Of a stretch of 64,000 bases of DNA, positions 12,024 through 23,372 are shown one piece after another (the stretch's first letter is position 1; every line of letters starts with the position of its first letter). The notes beneath the pieces were generated by a model, which saw only the letters and a list, made by a program, of their open reading frames with translations, did no database searches and had not been told where the DNA came from. Position numbers and translations under genes: made by a program. The stretch spans positions 930,001-994,000 of the forward strand of contig JAAXNY010000017.1 in NCBI GenBank assembly GCA_013420905.1, given 5' to 3'. Origin of the DNA: Collybia mongolica. Lineage: Eukaryota > Basidiomycota > Agaricomycetes > Agaricales > Clitocybaceae.

Positions 12024-13573
12024 TTAGCAACCCATGTGAACGCCGTCAAACGGACCTAATTCAACCATTTCAGCGAATTCATCAATATAAAAACAGTGGT
12101 GTTTACCACCGTGCTGATCTTCGTGTGCAAGTATTTCGCCAATAGCTCCAGCGACAACATTCGGCGCATATCCGTTGACGCACTGAGCATTGTTGTTTTC
12201 GTGACCTGAGATGTGTGGGTCGGTGAGTGCAGCCAAATGTCAAGTAACACTTGGCACGTACCTGGACAGTCGACCCAAGCGCCCGAGTTTACAACGTGTA
12301 TTTCGCCGTTCGGGTGGACAAAGCCGAGAACACGATCTGAGAGTAGATCATGATTACCTAGTTGTATGGCTACGCAATAAGGAGACACCTACCCGGATAA
12401 GCTGGGACAAGGTCGTATCTTATTAAAAATATTAGCCAGGTTACCATCAACATAATTAAGCTTACTTGTTGCTTATATGGGACACATTTGCGTGAGCATC
12501 TACATAATCTGCAAATGCCTGGTTCCCAACCTGTGTGGTATAAAAATAAGACATAAGCTGAGAAAATAGAGGCTCTTCCTTACTCTAGGCAAGCCATAGA
12601 CAATCGTTCTATAGACTGTATCGACAGGAAGGTGCAAAGGAAGGTATACAGATGAAATCAGAGCAATGGCAGCACCTATTCACGGGGTCATTTCTTGCTA
12701 AATTGTTTGAAGGTTAACACAACTCACCGAGGGAATGCCCGACAATAGTAACCTTCTTGAAACCGCTGGTGGTCAATGCGGTCTTGACTGCCTCAAGAAC
12801 TTCCATAGAAGATCTGGGTGCGGACCATGTGGTAATCAATACGAATGTAGGTAATCGGACCTGAACATACTGTTCTTGTGCGAAACCAAAGCCATGATGC
12901 ACTTGTACACCGCCACTTACTCCGGGGAAGAGAGACGGGCTAAGGGGAGACATGACGAGGATGGCATCAGTAATCAGGGGTATACTAGGTAATACTCCGT
13001 GAGTTGCATATTTTGCTTAAATGGAAGGTTTATTTACATTTTAGTTGGGTCTGTCCCCTGTTAATGATAACTTCATTCAGTGCTCTCTAGCATAAATGCG
13101 CAGTAGGCCGTCGTCGGGACGCCACCACTTACTTGATGTGAGACAATAACAGTCTAGGATTAGGGTAGTGTGACCATTGTTCATATACACAAAGGTTTTA
13201 ATGTACTCTACCTCAAGAATAGGGTCGTACCCAACAACCCAAAATTGGGTCAGGGATCCATCCCCACCTGATGCAATGGGTTTGAAGGAGGGAGTTGCCT
13301 CACAGTGTGCTTCGGAGATATGTCAGAACAGTATATGTATGGTTTATTCAGGGACTGATGCCTACTCCCACAAGTCCAAGTCAAAGCTTTGGCAGCTCCA
13401 CAACTAATTGCAGCTGCATAATGGGTGTACGGCTGGAAGAAATGAATCTGATCGGCGGTAAGGGTTGATACTGGCAAGCTCGTGGATCCTTTCTTGTCTA
13501 TTGTTCGAGGGACAGCATTGACGGCGATAATAGCAAAAAAAGAGGCCAAACTTCTCAGCCACAGAGAAACCAT
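12024..13573 (-). CDS. Secreted class-3 lipase (alpha/beta hydrolase)
   Basis: Hydrolyses ester bonds of lipids, probably outside the cell. ATG 13573 starts a signal peptide (MVSLWLRSLASFFAIIAVNA, cleavage likely before VPR). About ten exons joined by short GT-AG introns follow the family order: WTCG, then SFKPIASGGDG, TQFWVVGYDP, TVIVSHQ, GTDPTK, LITDA...SLFPG, the nucleophile elbow VGHSLGAA (12,740, Ser nucleophile, split by an intron), YLPLHLP, VYGLPR, VGNQAFADYVDAH, NKYDLVPAYPG (catalytic Asp), VLGFVHPNGEIHV, WVDCPG and the C-terminal DQHGGPFDGVHMGC containing the probable catalytic His. Stop TAA is at 12026-12024. All catalytic positions are present and I see no nonsense codon or frameshift, so the gene looks functional. 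The first exon ends at 13366; intron 1 splits the Cys-rich loop TCG/HCEA. Confidence 0.88.
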
Positions 13574-14588
13574 TTCGGGTAGGACGCAAGTCCCGAGACG
13601 AAATTAAGGGCGTTATATAGTGATTTGCAATCCTTCGCGTATGTCTTTGTGTCACGACTGTCAAGAAGCGTCGCGGTATCATACCGACTTCGACCCTGAT
13701 CTGTCAGTGTCGCGTTGGCAGTTCTGACACTTCCTATATAGGCCTCGAGTAGGCTTGAGGTCGATCGGGCCGACCCCCCCACATTTGTTTATGACGGATT
13801 AGTATATGTAGGCACCGGATGCAAGGGTTGAGGCGTTGTAAATCAACCTGACCTTATACTGGCCTTCATCTGCCCTGATACGACTCCAATGTAATAGTAA
13901 TTTACATTGGACTGGCCTTTTATGGTTTGCCTTCGTCGAGAGAAATAAGTATCGTAGTAGATCGAATGATAATTTCTTTGTTCATTCAATGGAAATCGAG
14001 GAAACCGAGTGTGCTTGAGTGACGTTGACGTGATATATCATGATATCCAAGCGGAGTACAGCAATTTGAAGCATCAATCAACAACATTTCAGACGGATGC
14101 TATTTCAGGATCTACCCACATTGATGTGTGGATCTTTCCAAGATCAGTACCGTTGCCAATCCCAGGAATATTGGGCACAAACCTATGGCGTTTGTTGTTC
14201 TCTAACCCCACTAACACCCATCATAACCATCCACACCAAGTAGGGGAGTAATGAATAGAGACATTTAGTCAATTCTCCGTCGTTCGGCATACGTAATCGG
14301 CTGAACATCCAGCGATCATTTCTGGTTGCGCTTGACATAGCCCTTCTACTTCTGGACATTTGTCACACCGTCGCGAATGCGTAATTTCGATCCTTTTCAC
14401 TATAGGGTGTTATTTTTCCTTAACATTGAAGCAACAAACCATCAGGTAATCGGCCGCCGTGTGTGCCAGATGTGTCATTTAAGTGTCGTCGTGGGTGTTG
14501 TGTGAGACGTGTTTTGAGAAATGAGTGCAAATTTTAAACAATATTACGGAATGAAACCACAACATGCGAGAGCCAGAATCGCGAAAGG
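13574..14588. other. Intergenic, nothing recognised
   Basis: Lipase upstream region and unassigned sequence. A TATATA-like stretch near 13,735 lies about 165 bp upstream of the lipase ATG. Frames present are short and unlike known proteins. Confidence 0.35.
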
Positions 14589-15307
14589 CAGACTCCTACC
14601 CAGCCGCGGGGCGCAGTTTATTTACACAAATATATTCCCACTTTACTTTTTCCAACCTTTATCCGAAACTTTCCAAACTATTACTGCACCCCAGCGACTG
14701 GCACCACTTGTGAATTTGGTCTTGTTTGGACTGCTCGGCAATTTTGCCAAAGTCAGATTAGATAACACTTGACAGTGTCCTTGAAGTACCCATGCCTTAT
14801 GCATGATGTAGTCAGTATGAAAACACTGATGTACACTAGCTCTTCCCTATAAAACAACTGTTATGGACCTTCAAAGGCAGCTTGATAATGTGCTCATATA
14901 TTTGCAAGCTAATGGTTTAAGACTGCACCTTGGCTGTAGGACCTTGTGCAGGGTCTATTAGATGCAAACCCTTCTTGGTGGCACACCATGCAGGATGCAA
15001 TGGATGTCATTGAGGAGCTGGCATCAGAGAGGGAATGTGATCTGGGTGAAATTGGAGGTGATAAGATGGACAGGTGTTTTCATACTGACTACATCATGCA
15101 TAAGGCATGGGTACTTCAAGATATCAAGCATTATCTAATCTGACTTTGGCGAAATTGCCAAGCAGTCCAAACAAGACCAAATTTACAAGTGGTGCCAGTT
15201 GCTGGAGTACAGTGATAGTTTGGAAAGTTTCAGATAAAGGTCAGAAAAAGTAAGGTGGGAATATATTTGTGTAATCAAACTGTGCCCCATGGCTGGGTAG
15301 GAGTCTG
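14589..15307. repeat. Long inverted repeat, arms about 235 bp
   Basis: The left arm (about 14589-14829) and the reverse complement of the right arm (about 15073-15307) align along their whole length at roughly 90 percent by eye, starting CAGACTCCTACCCAGCC and ending AGTCAGTATGAAAACAC. Many differences are C/T or G/A at CpG: the left arm keeps GCCGCGGGGCGC where the right has the TpG/CpA version. The spacer of about 240 bp includes a 65-codon plus-strand frame (14946-15143, WWHTMQDAMDVIEELASE) of unknown origin. It could be a foldback or MITE-type element; no target duplication was found. Confidence 0.8.
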
Positions 15308-16303
15308 GGTTTGTATGTGTGTTGTGTTGTCTGGCAGAAATCAAGAGCTTGTATAACATTCTTATATTAGACTTGGGGGTAATCACTAAGTGAGGAGTTG
15401 GCTTGAGGATGTTAGAATAGGGTGATCCGGCTTACTAGTCATATCACACAGACATTTCACATGACATGTATAATCACATGGACATATTAGTTTTGCATTT
15501 GTTTTTTGATAATGGACTCACATATGATTTACTATTACTATAGGAGTTATATTATTTATGTATTTACATATATGAGCAATTATGTACATTATTTCATTAT
15601 CTCAATTCACTCTTTTATTCTTGCTCTTTCCTTCTCTTGCTGCTAAGTTCAACAGAGGAGAGCAAGGCCTCCTTACTCACTGTAAGGGGAGCACTAGTTC
15701 ATCCCCATCTAATCACTCAGACTAACTTCACATCTATCATATGTACTCATACATATGCTGTCATATGCTGGACTTTGGTGTAACTCTACTAACCTTGTAA
15801 TCCCACCCCTTACCCCTTTTGTGGATAGTACATGATTCCTTACTGGTGCCTTACTAGTACTCTATTGCATGCCCAAGTGGGCCTATACTGGTTCCCAACA
15901 TAGCTCCATAGTTTATCCTCCAATGTACCATATATAGTTGGTGTGTACCCTTCCAGGTCCACACCTTTGCAATACCTTAGGTCTGGGTCTCCTTCTTGTG
16001 ACTAAGCTGCCTGTGCCCCCAGTGCCCCCTTCCCTACATGGTTGACTCCACTGTGCACATTGCTCTCCCTTGGCTAGCACTTGTGGCAATGCTGCCCCTT
16101 ACACTCACCTGGTCAGAGGCTTTGGTCAGACAACAGTCAGGTTCTTACTTTTTGATTCCAAGTTTGAAGTATTGAGAATATACCAGACAATCTGACCATG
16201 GGATTCTTTGCAATTTTGTTGTGGCAACTCCTGCCACTGGTTTGATTTTTAGTTCTGAGTTACCAGTTACTGTACCTAGTCTCCAAAAGCTGACCTAATC
16301 AGA
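15308..16303. other. AT-rich sequence containing a dispersed repeat
   Basis: No gene. The part at about 15,925-16,100 is a diverged copy of sequence found at about 57,360-57,540 and 59,240-59,400: a TATATA motif, ACCTTTGCAAT(A/C), GGTCTGGGT-type and CCTTCCCT(A/G)CATGG blocks come in the same order. The TATA-containing block suggests an LTR remnant, but ends were not found. Confidence 0.5.
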
Positions 16304-16319
16304 AGATGAAAGTCAATCT
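16304..16319. repeat. Target-site duplication of the LINE (left copy)
   Basis: AGATGAAAGTCAATCT, identical to 37938-37953. It sits immediately before the T run that represents the LINE poly(A) tail on the opposite strand. Confidence 0.9.
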
Positions 16320-16669
16320 TTTTTTTTTTTTTTTTTTTTGGGTTCAACATTTTATATACCAACTGTACATAATACATGTGCTGGTCACTACAAGTAGTAA
16401 TTGGGCAAGGGGGGAGAGGGGGGCAGGAGACAAAGCGCTGCAGGGCTAGGGTGCTCGCCCGACCGGGGTCGGACTAGCGAATGGAGCCAGAGCTCGTTGT
16501 ACACAGGCCAGAAGGGCCAATCTATGCCAGGGGGTGGGCCCCCTGCTGCGGCGCTCCGCAGCAGGTGGTGGCTTCAAGTCCACCGATTATCCAGGTTCAC
16601 ATGTTCAGGCAGGGAGCACCCTATAGCCGTCACTTAGAACACTGGGTACCGCCCCTAGCCTGTTTAGGA
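16320..16669 (-). other. LINE 3' UTR with stem-loop and poly(A) tail
   Basis: The stretch lies between the ORF2 stop (TAG at 16672-16670) and the T run at 16319-16339. It contains a perfect 10-bp stem with a 4-nt loop at 16542-16565 (CCTGCTGCGG, loop CGCT) and a second GC-rich hairpin near 16,460-16,475. Stem-loops in LINE 3' ends are known in some families to be recognised by the element's own reverse transcriptase; that role here is inference. Confidence 0.65.
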
Positions 16670-16791
16670 CTAGGGAACATCGAACGCGAAAGCGTTTTCG
16701 TTCTCCAAGAGGAATTCAACCAGCCACGCATAGCGCAGCTGGCGGCTGGGCTTGTCTTCCCGTCCGTGCCGTGGACAGTCGAATAGGACGT
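16670..16791 (-). pseudogene. 3' terminal piece of LINE ORF2
   Basis: Reads LFDCPRHGRED...LRYAWLVEFLLENENAF in parts, then stop. The first residues complete the zinc motif begun on the other side of element A (HV then LFDC), which confirms that both belong to one ORF2. Confidence 0.8.
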
Positions 16792-18007
16792 TGATAGGGC
16801 CCGAAATTGTTTGCACTTATAAAGTTGACAAGTAAGGCTATTAGTATCATTTCTAATAACCAAGTAAACGGTAATAAAGGATTAGAGTCGAGCTCCAAGA
16901 CGGCTAATCAGAGTGAACTAGTCTAATGGATAATACACTATCAGTACAGAGGACTATGAGTACGGTCTATTATTAGTCCTATTCACCATGCCCGGTTACA
17001 ACCTCAGTGTCTTAGTTCATAAGTAACCGTTGTAGTATGATATCATTAGTCCGGGGATCATCATTAATAGGAGAAGTAATTGTAAATTCGGGACTTGCAC
17101 AACCCGATCCTAGTCAGGGGTACTTGGTGTTAACTACCAGAAGCGACGGGACCCCATGAATAGCAACTGGGACAATCAGGAGGAGTAAATGACAGTGCCG
17201 CGCTGTTTTAAATAACAAAGCGTGCAGTCGGGACTTGATAAGAGTTTAGCCAGCTCTTTCAATATTTGATAAGTAACCAGTAAATGGCATAATTGGCACG
17301 CATGGTGCACGCACCAAGTTGTAGAGGACGCATCAGCATTGAATACAGATCCTTGGTGCGCGGGAGCGCGGTTCTGTGTAAAATTTACAATTCCGTATGA
17401 TATTTAGTTTGTACACTATAAATAGACTGTAGATGAGTAGCGCTAAAGCAAGGAATCTTGCCCCCACTTCGCGCTACTATAGAGTATACAAATCACATTT
17501 GTTAAAACACTATTGCGTGCCCGAATTAAGGATCAGATTGCTTCAACATGTCTTGATTGGAATTGATTGAAGAACCACAGAATTAAAGAAACTTAGTTCA
17601 CTTGGAACTTAGTACCGTATTGTCCATTGGAATTACTAGGCACTTGGCCTTAGTGCACTTGGCACTGTATTGTTTGATAAGTTGCTTGGACTTATAGATC
17701 TGCTTGGGATCATTAATAATTGAACGTACACTTGGTACTCAGTCTATTGGATCGAGAGATATTATAAATATACCTAGCAGGTTTTTAAACCTGTGTTGAA
17801 GCTCTTGTCTAAATCAAACCTGTTGAGAGATCATTGGAAAGGGCTTTGGCTAGTACTATTCAAAGCTTAGTGCTTCTAAGCACTTGAACCCGAACTCAAA
17901 ACAGGCGATTCCTACTGTTCGTGTGTTGATTGTTAGGTTTGGTGTGTGTGTGTAAGGGATTACATTTCATAGCATCAGCACACTTATAGCCCAGGAGCCC
18001 CCTTTCA
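16792..18007 (+). repeat. 5' LTR of element A
   Basis: 1216 bp, TG...CA ends. A TATAAATA box lies at 17417-17424. About 15 differences from the right LTR are visible by eye, every one a C/T or G/A change at a CpG; there is no indel. Confidence 0.93.
17417..17424 (+). promoter_or_regulatory. TATA box in 5' LTR of element A
   Basis: TATAAATA, repeated at the matching place in the right LTR (31444-31451). It is followed by sequence expected to contain the transcription start of the retroelement RNA. Assigned from motif and position only. Confidence 0.5.
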
Positions 18008-18009
18008 TC

Positions 18010-18026
18010 TGGAGCCCACCGCGAGG
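18010..18026 (+). promoter_or_regulatory. Probable primer-binding site of element A
   Basis: TGGAGCCCACCGCGAGG begins 2 nt after the 5' LTR. A TGG start complementary to a tRNA CCA end at this position is the usual layout for minus-strand priming. The tRNA was not identified. Confidence 0.55.
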
Positions 18027-18462
18027 GTTCAGAGTTTTGAATAGTCTAAAGAGAGCATCTTTCTTTGAAAAATATTATACCAAGACGAGTAACGTCGTCT
18101 ACAAATTGAAGTAGAGCGGAGAAAGTTTAGTCAATCTGTCTCAAGAGCCGCGCCCACAAGCCAGCTCGTCAAACAGACTAACTAATCAGCCACTTGCAAG
18201 ACAAGTAGCTACAAAAACGCGGCAGACTAAAAATTTGCAAAACGCTGGAGTAACAGAGTTGTTACCACCTCCTAGGCGAGCGTGCACACGAGGATCTTCA
18301 CAACCAGCCTTTGGATCTTCAGGACCAAGGCAAGTATTTAGAACTCCAGAGCCCTTAGGAAACATATTGACTACTAGTAGACCAGTAGCGCGCGGAAGAT
18401 CGTCCGTAGTAAACCCAGTAGCAAACCTGAACTCGTTAGCTACTCAGAACTGTTCAGTAATC

Positions 18463-19974
18463 ATGACTGAACCCCCTCGTAAATATATGCCCCAACCAGG
18501 TGTCCGTGATGCACCAGTATTCAAAGGAAAAGAGCCCACGGGTTTAATCCGGTTTCTGGAGCGAATGGAGGTCCTATGGAAGGAGTGTAACATTACAAAT
18601 GATGAAGAAAAGAAGTTAATGTTAGGAAAATACGCAGACCTACAATCAGAGAATGAGTGGAGGGCATTAGACCACTATAAGACAGGCACTTGGACGGATT
18701 TCAAGACAGAGTTGATCTCTAGTTATCCAGAAGCACTCGATCAAGTAGAAGGATCAGTAGCCAAGTTAGAAGCAGTGTGTCGCGCCAACCCACGTATTGG
18801 AGTAACCGATGAGGCCGTGCTGAAAAAGCTGAAGTGTGAATTCAAAGCAGAATCTATTAAACTCTTGGGAGTTAGGCCACCTATTATCTCTAACCGAGAA
18901 TTAGTTACCAAGGTCTTGGGATGTCTAGACGAAGTCTTCAGATCCCAAGTACAAGGAAGGCTAACCCTGCTAGGGAATAATCAGTCTAATGCTACACAGG
19001 CAGGACAAGCCGTTGCTACAAACAACCGAGCAGATCCTAATACTATTGCCGAAGCCGCTGTGCTCGCGCGACGAAAAGGGGATCAGTATGATCTGGAGGA
19101 AGTTATAGCAACTGCAATCAGCATTTCTGAAGGTGTAGCCAACATGAATATTCCAGACACGAATAGATCGTTTATAACGTCCGTAACAGCAACAGCAGTG
19201 CCCAAAATCAAAGTAGAGATGGATGAAATAAAACAACAAATAGTTAATTTGTTAGACCGTCTCCAAGTAAATGAGAAGAATACGAGGAGTGGATTTGAGG
19301 ATGTAATGAAAGTGCTTCAACAAGCAACTGTTCAGAACCATGCCGCGAATAGCGCACCCCAGCAGCATCAGTATCAGAATCAGTATGGAAAGCCTAAAGA
19401 AGGACAACCGCAAAGACCAAATGCGTATAAATGTCACTACTGTTTTACACCCGGACACTTCATAATGGCCTGTCCCGAGAAACAGAAACATTTTGAGGAA
19501 GGGAAAATAAAAACCAACACAAATGGAGGAGTATGCTTACCAGACGGATCATATATTCCAAGAGAACCAGAAACGGTATCATTGAAAGATAAAGTGGAAC
19601 ACTTCCATTCAAAGAAGGTAGCGGCCCTTTATTACGGAGATGTCACGGAAGGACCTGCTCCAGGAGTATTGTCTGTTATGCAGTCACATAATGCAGTAGA
19701 CAATAGTAACGACATTGGAACCTTGAAAGCCATAATGGCACAAATGGCACAATTTCAAGCACAACAAATGTTAGGACAACAGAGCGCACAAACTGCGTTG
19801 CCAGTACCGCCTCAGATGCAGAAACAGGAATATATAAATAATAACTATAATCCTACGGCAAAGAGCGCGCCGAATCCTGACATAGTAGCCTTACAAGCAC
19901 AAATGAGTACTTTATTAGGGCAGGTAGCAGAACTCAATAACCAAAACAAGGTTAAAGAGTCGGGTTTCAATTAG
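18463..19974 (+). CDS. Gag protein of element A
   Basis: Structural protein that would package the element's RNA. From ATG 18463 (MTEPPRKYMPQPG) it runs about 503 residues to TAG; the frame is open upstream to about 18235 but without a good ATG. The capsid-like region (FKGKEPTGLIRFLERME...WRALDHYKTGTW) is followed by a Gln-rich linker and one CCHC zinc knuckle, CHYCFTPGHFIMAC (nt about 19432-19473), which binds nucleic acid. No nonsense codon is seen. The next frame begins 5 nt after the stop, so translation of the polyprotein would need reinitiation or recoding. Confidence 0.8.
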   Translation: MTEPPRKYMPQPGVRDAPVFKGKEPTGLIRFLERMEVLWKECNITNDEEKKLMLGKYADLQSENEWRALDHYKTGTWTDFKTELISSYPEALDQVEGSVAKLEAVCRANPRIGVTDEAVLKKLKCEFKAESIKLLGVRPPIISNRELVTKVLGCLDEVFRSQVQGRLTLLGNNQSNATQAGQAVATNNRADPNTIAEAAVLARRKGDQYDLEEVIATAISISEGVANMNIPDTNRSFITSVTATAVPKIKVEMDEIKQQIVNLLDRLQVNEKNTRSGFEDVMKVLQQATVQNHAANSAPQQHQYQNQYGKPKEGQPQRPNAYKCHYCFTPGHFIMACPEKQKHFEEGKIKTNTNGGVCLPDGSYIPREPETVSLKDKVEHFHSKKVAALYYGDVTEGPAPGVLSVMQSHNAVDNSNDIGTLKAIMAQMAQFQAQQMLGQQSAQTALPVPPQMQKQEYINNNYNPTAKSAPNPDIVALQAQMSTLLGQVAELNNQNKVKESGFN

Positions 19975-19979
19975 GTCCG

Positions 19980-21093
19980 ATGAAGGAGGCTAAGGAACAC
20001 GCTAGACCTACGACTAGGTCGCGTTCCAAGAGACAGCCAGAGGACCGAAGTAAAAACGGAAATAGTCGTCAAGAAAGTAACGATTTGGAGAGTAGTTGGG
20101 ATAGTAGCGAAGAGGAGTTGGTAGCGCCGTCTCCTAGGAAAAAGAAAGTAAAATTTGTTGAACCATCAGTAAAGTCTCCAGTACGAAAAGGATTACCCTA
20201 CATCGATGTGCCCGTGGTACCCTACATACCCCGGAGAACGGAACGCAACCCTGAACCAGTTGATCCGCTACCTAATTTTAACACTAAGCGCGGTCCGACT
20301 TATGAAACTAAGTCCCCGATAGAAGTAAAATTAAAAGGTGGCGATATAATTGCTAAAGTGTTAGACAACCCTATCACATTGACCACGGGAGAGTTAATGG
20401 GTTCGTCAAAAACCATTAGAGATGGGATAAAGAATATTGTAACTGCCAGACGTAAGTCCCTCACCCAAAGGGACGCTAACTTGCAAATAAACGGAATAGA
20501 TGAGGAAGACGTCTTACCCTTTGGAGGGGACTGGGAACTTGATGATAACTACTTACGGCATGACGCACTACCAGTAGAGTCAATCCCATTCCAGTCTTTC
20601 TTCATCTCGGAGTATGACTGCGGCGGAATACCTAAGGGATCTATAATATGCAGAGACCCAGTCCTACAGTATTTAGAATCTTTACCAGCTGGGGAAGAGC
20701 CCAAACAGTTGTATGTAGCAAAAGAATTGGCCTCTTTGCACTGTATATCCAGTAATAAATGGGGTAGGAACGGAGGAATCTTTATTAGATGGGGGATCCC
20801 AAATAGTATCAATGGCTAAACAAACGGCTTTAGACTTGGATATTTCATGGGATCTGGACGTTGTCATACACATGCAGAGTGCTAATAAACAAGTTGAGAA
20901 AACAGCAGGATTAGCGCGCAATGTCCCTTTCTTGTTTAATGACATGGCCATCTACCTCCAAGTACATATCATAAATTCACCCGCATACAAAGTATTGCTT
21001 GGGAGACCGTTTGATACACTCACAGAAAGTCAGATCAAAAATGCTTGGGACGGGGGACAAGTAGTCACTATCACGGACCCTAACATGGGATGA
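19980..21093 (+). pseudogene. Linker and aspartic-protease region of element A, frameshifted
   Basis: The first frame (19980-20819) is a basic, disordered linker. The retroviral-type protease follows in another frame: LLDGGSQIVSM at about 20,785-20,815 (family form LLDSGS; the second residue is Gly here) and the distal LLGRPFDTL at about 20,995-21,020. The reading frame must shift by one nucleotide between about 20,725 and 20,745. A TGA shortly after the second block (21091-21093) again stands where Arg is plausible. I infer a broken protease. Confidence 0.65.
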
Positions 21094-21311
21094 AGGTGTA
21101 CTATCCCTACCCATGCAAAGGGATCACTGCCTAAGCTGTTGAAAAGACAACCAGAGCAGGATTTTCGGCCTTTGATGAATTAATCCAAAGTGATCAAGGA
21201 GAGCTAGCCGTAGAAATTGCTGAAGATGAGAACAGAAACTTTATTATAACGGGTTATAGACACCCTACTGATAAGCAGAAGTTTGGTCACAAAGAACTTA
21301 GAGATGTCTTT

Positions 21312-23339
21312 TTGTCTAGAAGTGATGTAAACATGAATAGTACAGTACCTGAACACGAATTACTAGCCACGTACTTGGCTTCCGTAGATGAGCGCGATGG
21401 ACCAGTAATAAACTACGAGCAGAACAGCAGGGACCCAGCAAGTACACCCACTAGACCTATGACATACGCTCAAGAACAGCCCATGATTGATAAAGCTTTA
21501 AGTAAATTAAAGCAGTGGCAAATTGGCACCAATGAGTGCGGTCTTGGAATGGCAACAAGTGAAAAGTGTAATATTGAGCCCATGGATCAGCTAGTAGGAA
21601 AGAAGTATAAACCAGTACATTTGAAAACAAAACCAACACTGGCGGACCTGCCTGATAAATTTAGAATTATCAGAGATATAAAGGGTGACCCTTTAGCGGC
21701 CCTACCAGTTCTAACGCCTAACCCACCTCTGTTTAAACCAACTGGAAGGTATACTGAGGAAAGGCGCGCGGAATTCCAAAGAGTACACGAAGAAGAGAGC
21801 TTCTTAAAACCTAAAGAGATGGATATAATCCACGACTTTATGTGCAAACATAATGATGGTTTTGCTTGGAATGATAGTGAGCGCGGTAGCTTTAAGAAGG
21901 AATATTTTCCTCCCGTCGAAATACCAGTAGTCCCACATACACCGTGGACAGAGAGGAACATTAGAATCCCACCAGGGATCTGTGAAGATGTTTGTAAAAT
22001 CATCAAGACTAAAATTGATGCAGGAGTCTATGAGAGATCCAATTCATCATATAGGTCTAGATGGTTTACTGTATTAAAGAAAGGCCCAGGAAAGAAGCTT
22101 AGAATTGTACATAGTCTAGAACCGCTGAATGCAGTCACAATAGCGCACTCGGGTTTACCACCCGCTACCGAAGAACTAGCAGAACACTTCGCAGGGCGCG
22201 CTTGTGGCGGAATGATGGATCTATATGTAGGATACGATGAGAGGCCTTTAGCAGAAACCTCGCGCGATCTAACCACGTTCCAAACACCGTTTGGCGCGCT
22301 GAGACTAGTAACACTCCCTATGGGATGGACGAATTTGGTTCCAATATTTCATGATGATGTCACATACATCCTACAGGATGAGGTACCACATGTCACAATA
22401 CCCTACATTGATGATGTACCCGTGCGCGGTCCAGCAACGCACTACAAACTGCTGGACGGAACAGAAGAAGAGCTACCTGGTGCTCCAGGTGTTAGGCGCT
22501 TCTTCTGGGAACATATGCAAAATGTAAATCGCATCGTACAGAGAATGAAGTATTCTGGAGGAACGTTTTCAGGATATAAGTCTATGTTATGTGCAAGTGA
22601 AATTCTAGTGGTAGGACATAGATGTACCTATGAAGGACAAAAACCTACTACAGATAGAATCGGTGTAGTTGAAAGATGGGGACCATGCAAAGATGTCAGT
22701 GAAGTACGCGCTTACATGGGAACTATTGGTGTATGCAGGAATTTCATTAAAGACTTCGCCCGTATAGGCCAACCAATTCAAAAGTTAACTAGAAGTAGTG
22801 AACCTTGGATATGGGGGCCTGAGCAAGAAGAAGCGCAGCAGCTATTGTTAGACGCACTAAAAAATAGCCCCGCGCTCCGTCCAATTAATTACACCTGGAA
22901 TACGCCAGTGGTATTGTCAGTAGATACGTCATGGAAAGCCGTAGGCTACTATATCTATCAGGAAGACCCTGATATACCTGGAAGAAAGCACTATGCTAGA
23001 TTTGACTCGATAACTCTGAATGAGCGCGAAGCGTGCTTCTCACAACCCAAACGAGAGCTATTCGGATTAATGAGAGTTCTAATGGCATGTTATTATTGGT
23101 TTATTGGAGTACGAAATTTGGTAGTGGAAACGGATGCAAAGTACATTAAGGGGATGTTATCAAACCCAAGTCTAGGACCTAATGCAATGGTAAATAGGTG
23201 GATTGATAGGATACTTATGTTCCACTTTACTTTGGTTCATAAAGCTGGTAAAGGCTTTGGCCCAGATGGTCTGTCAAGACGAGACGCGCGGCCTTTGCCC
23301 TTGGACCCTGCGTTACGCTTCCACTTGAGGGGCTATTGA
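21312..23339 (+). CDS. Reverse transcriptase/RNase H of element A
   Basis: Copies element RNA into DNA. The frame of 675 codons shows the Ty3-like order: fingers (RSRWFTVLKKGPGKKLRIVHSLEPLN), palm with first Asp (GGMMDLYVGYDERPLA), catalytic YIDD (nt about 22,400), connection, then RNase H with SVDTSWKAVGYYIYQ, REACFSQPKRELFGL and ETDAKY. The quoted strings are runs of conserved residues. The frame ends at TGA 23339 with GFGPDGLSRRDA, 33 bp before the insertion of element B. All catalytic residues appear present. It may start inside a longer polyprotein: a 218-bp stretch upstream (21094-21311) joins it to the protease but holds a stop. Confidence 0.82.
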   Translation: MSRSDVNMNSTVPEHELLATYLASVDERDGPVINYEQNSRDPASTPTRPMTYAQEQPMIDKALSKLKQWQIGTNECGLGMATSEKCNIEPMDQLVGKKYKPVHLKTKPTLADLPDKFRIIRDIKGDPLAALPVLTPNPPLFKPTGRYTEERRAEFQRVHEEESFLKPKEMDIIHDFMCKHNDGFAWNDSERGSFKKEYFPPVEIPVVPHTPWTERNIRIPPGICEDVCKIIKTKIDAGVYERSNSSYRSRWFTVLKKGPGKKLRIVHSLEPLNAVTIAHSGLPPATEELAEHFAGRACGGMMDLYVGYDERPLAETSRDLTTFQTPFGALRLVTLPMGWTNLVPIFHDDVTYILQDEVPHVTIPYIDDVPVRGPATHYKLLDGTEEELPGAPGVRRFFWEHMQNVNRIVQRMKYSGGTFSGYKSMLCASEILVVGHRCTYEGQKPTTDRIGVVERWGPCKDVSEVRAYMGTIGVCRNFIKDFARIGQPIQKLTRSSEPWIWGPEQEEAQQLLLDALKNSPALRPINYTWNTPVVLSVDTSWKAVGYYIYQEDPDIPGRKHYARFDSITLNEREACFSQPKRELFGLMRVLMACYYWFIGVRNLVVETDAKYIKGMLSNPSLGPNAMVNRWIDRILMFHFTLVHKAGKGFGPDGLSRRDARPLPLDPALRFHLRGY

Positions 23340-23372
23340 AATAAGTCAACCATAGAAGAAAAGTAATAAAAA

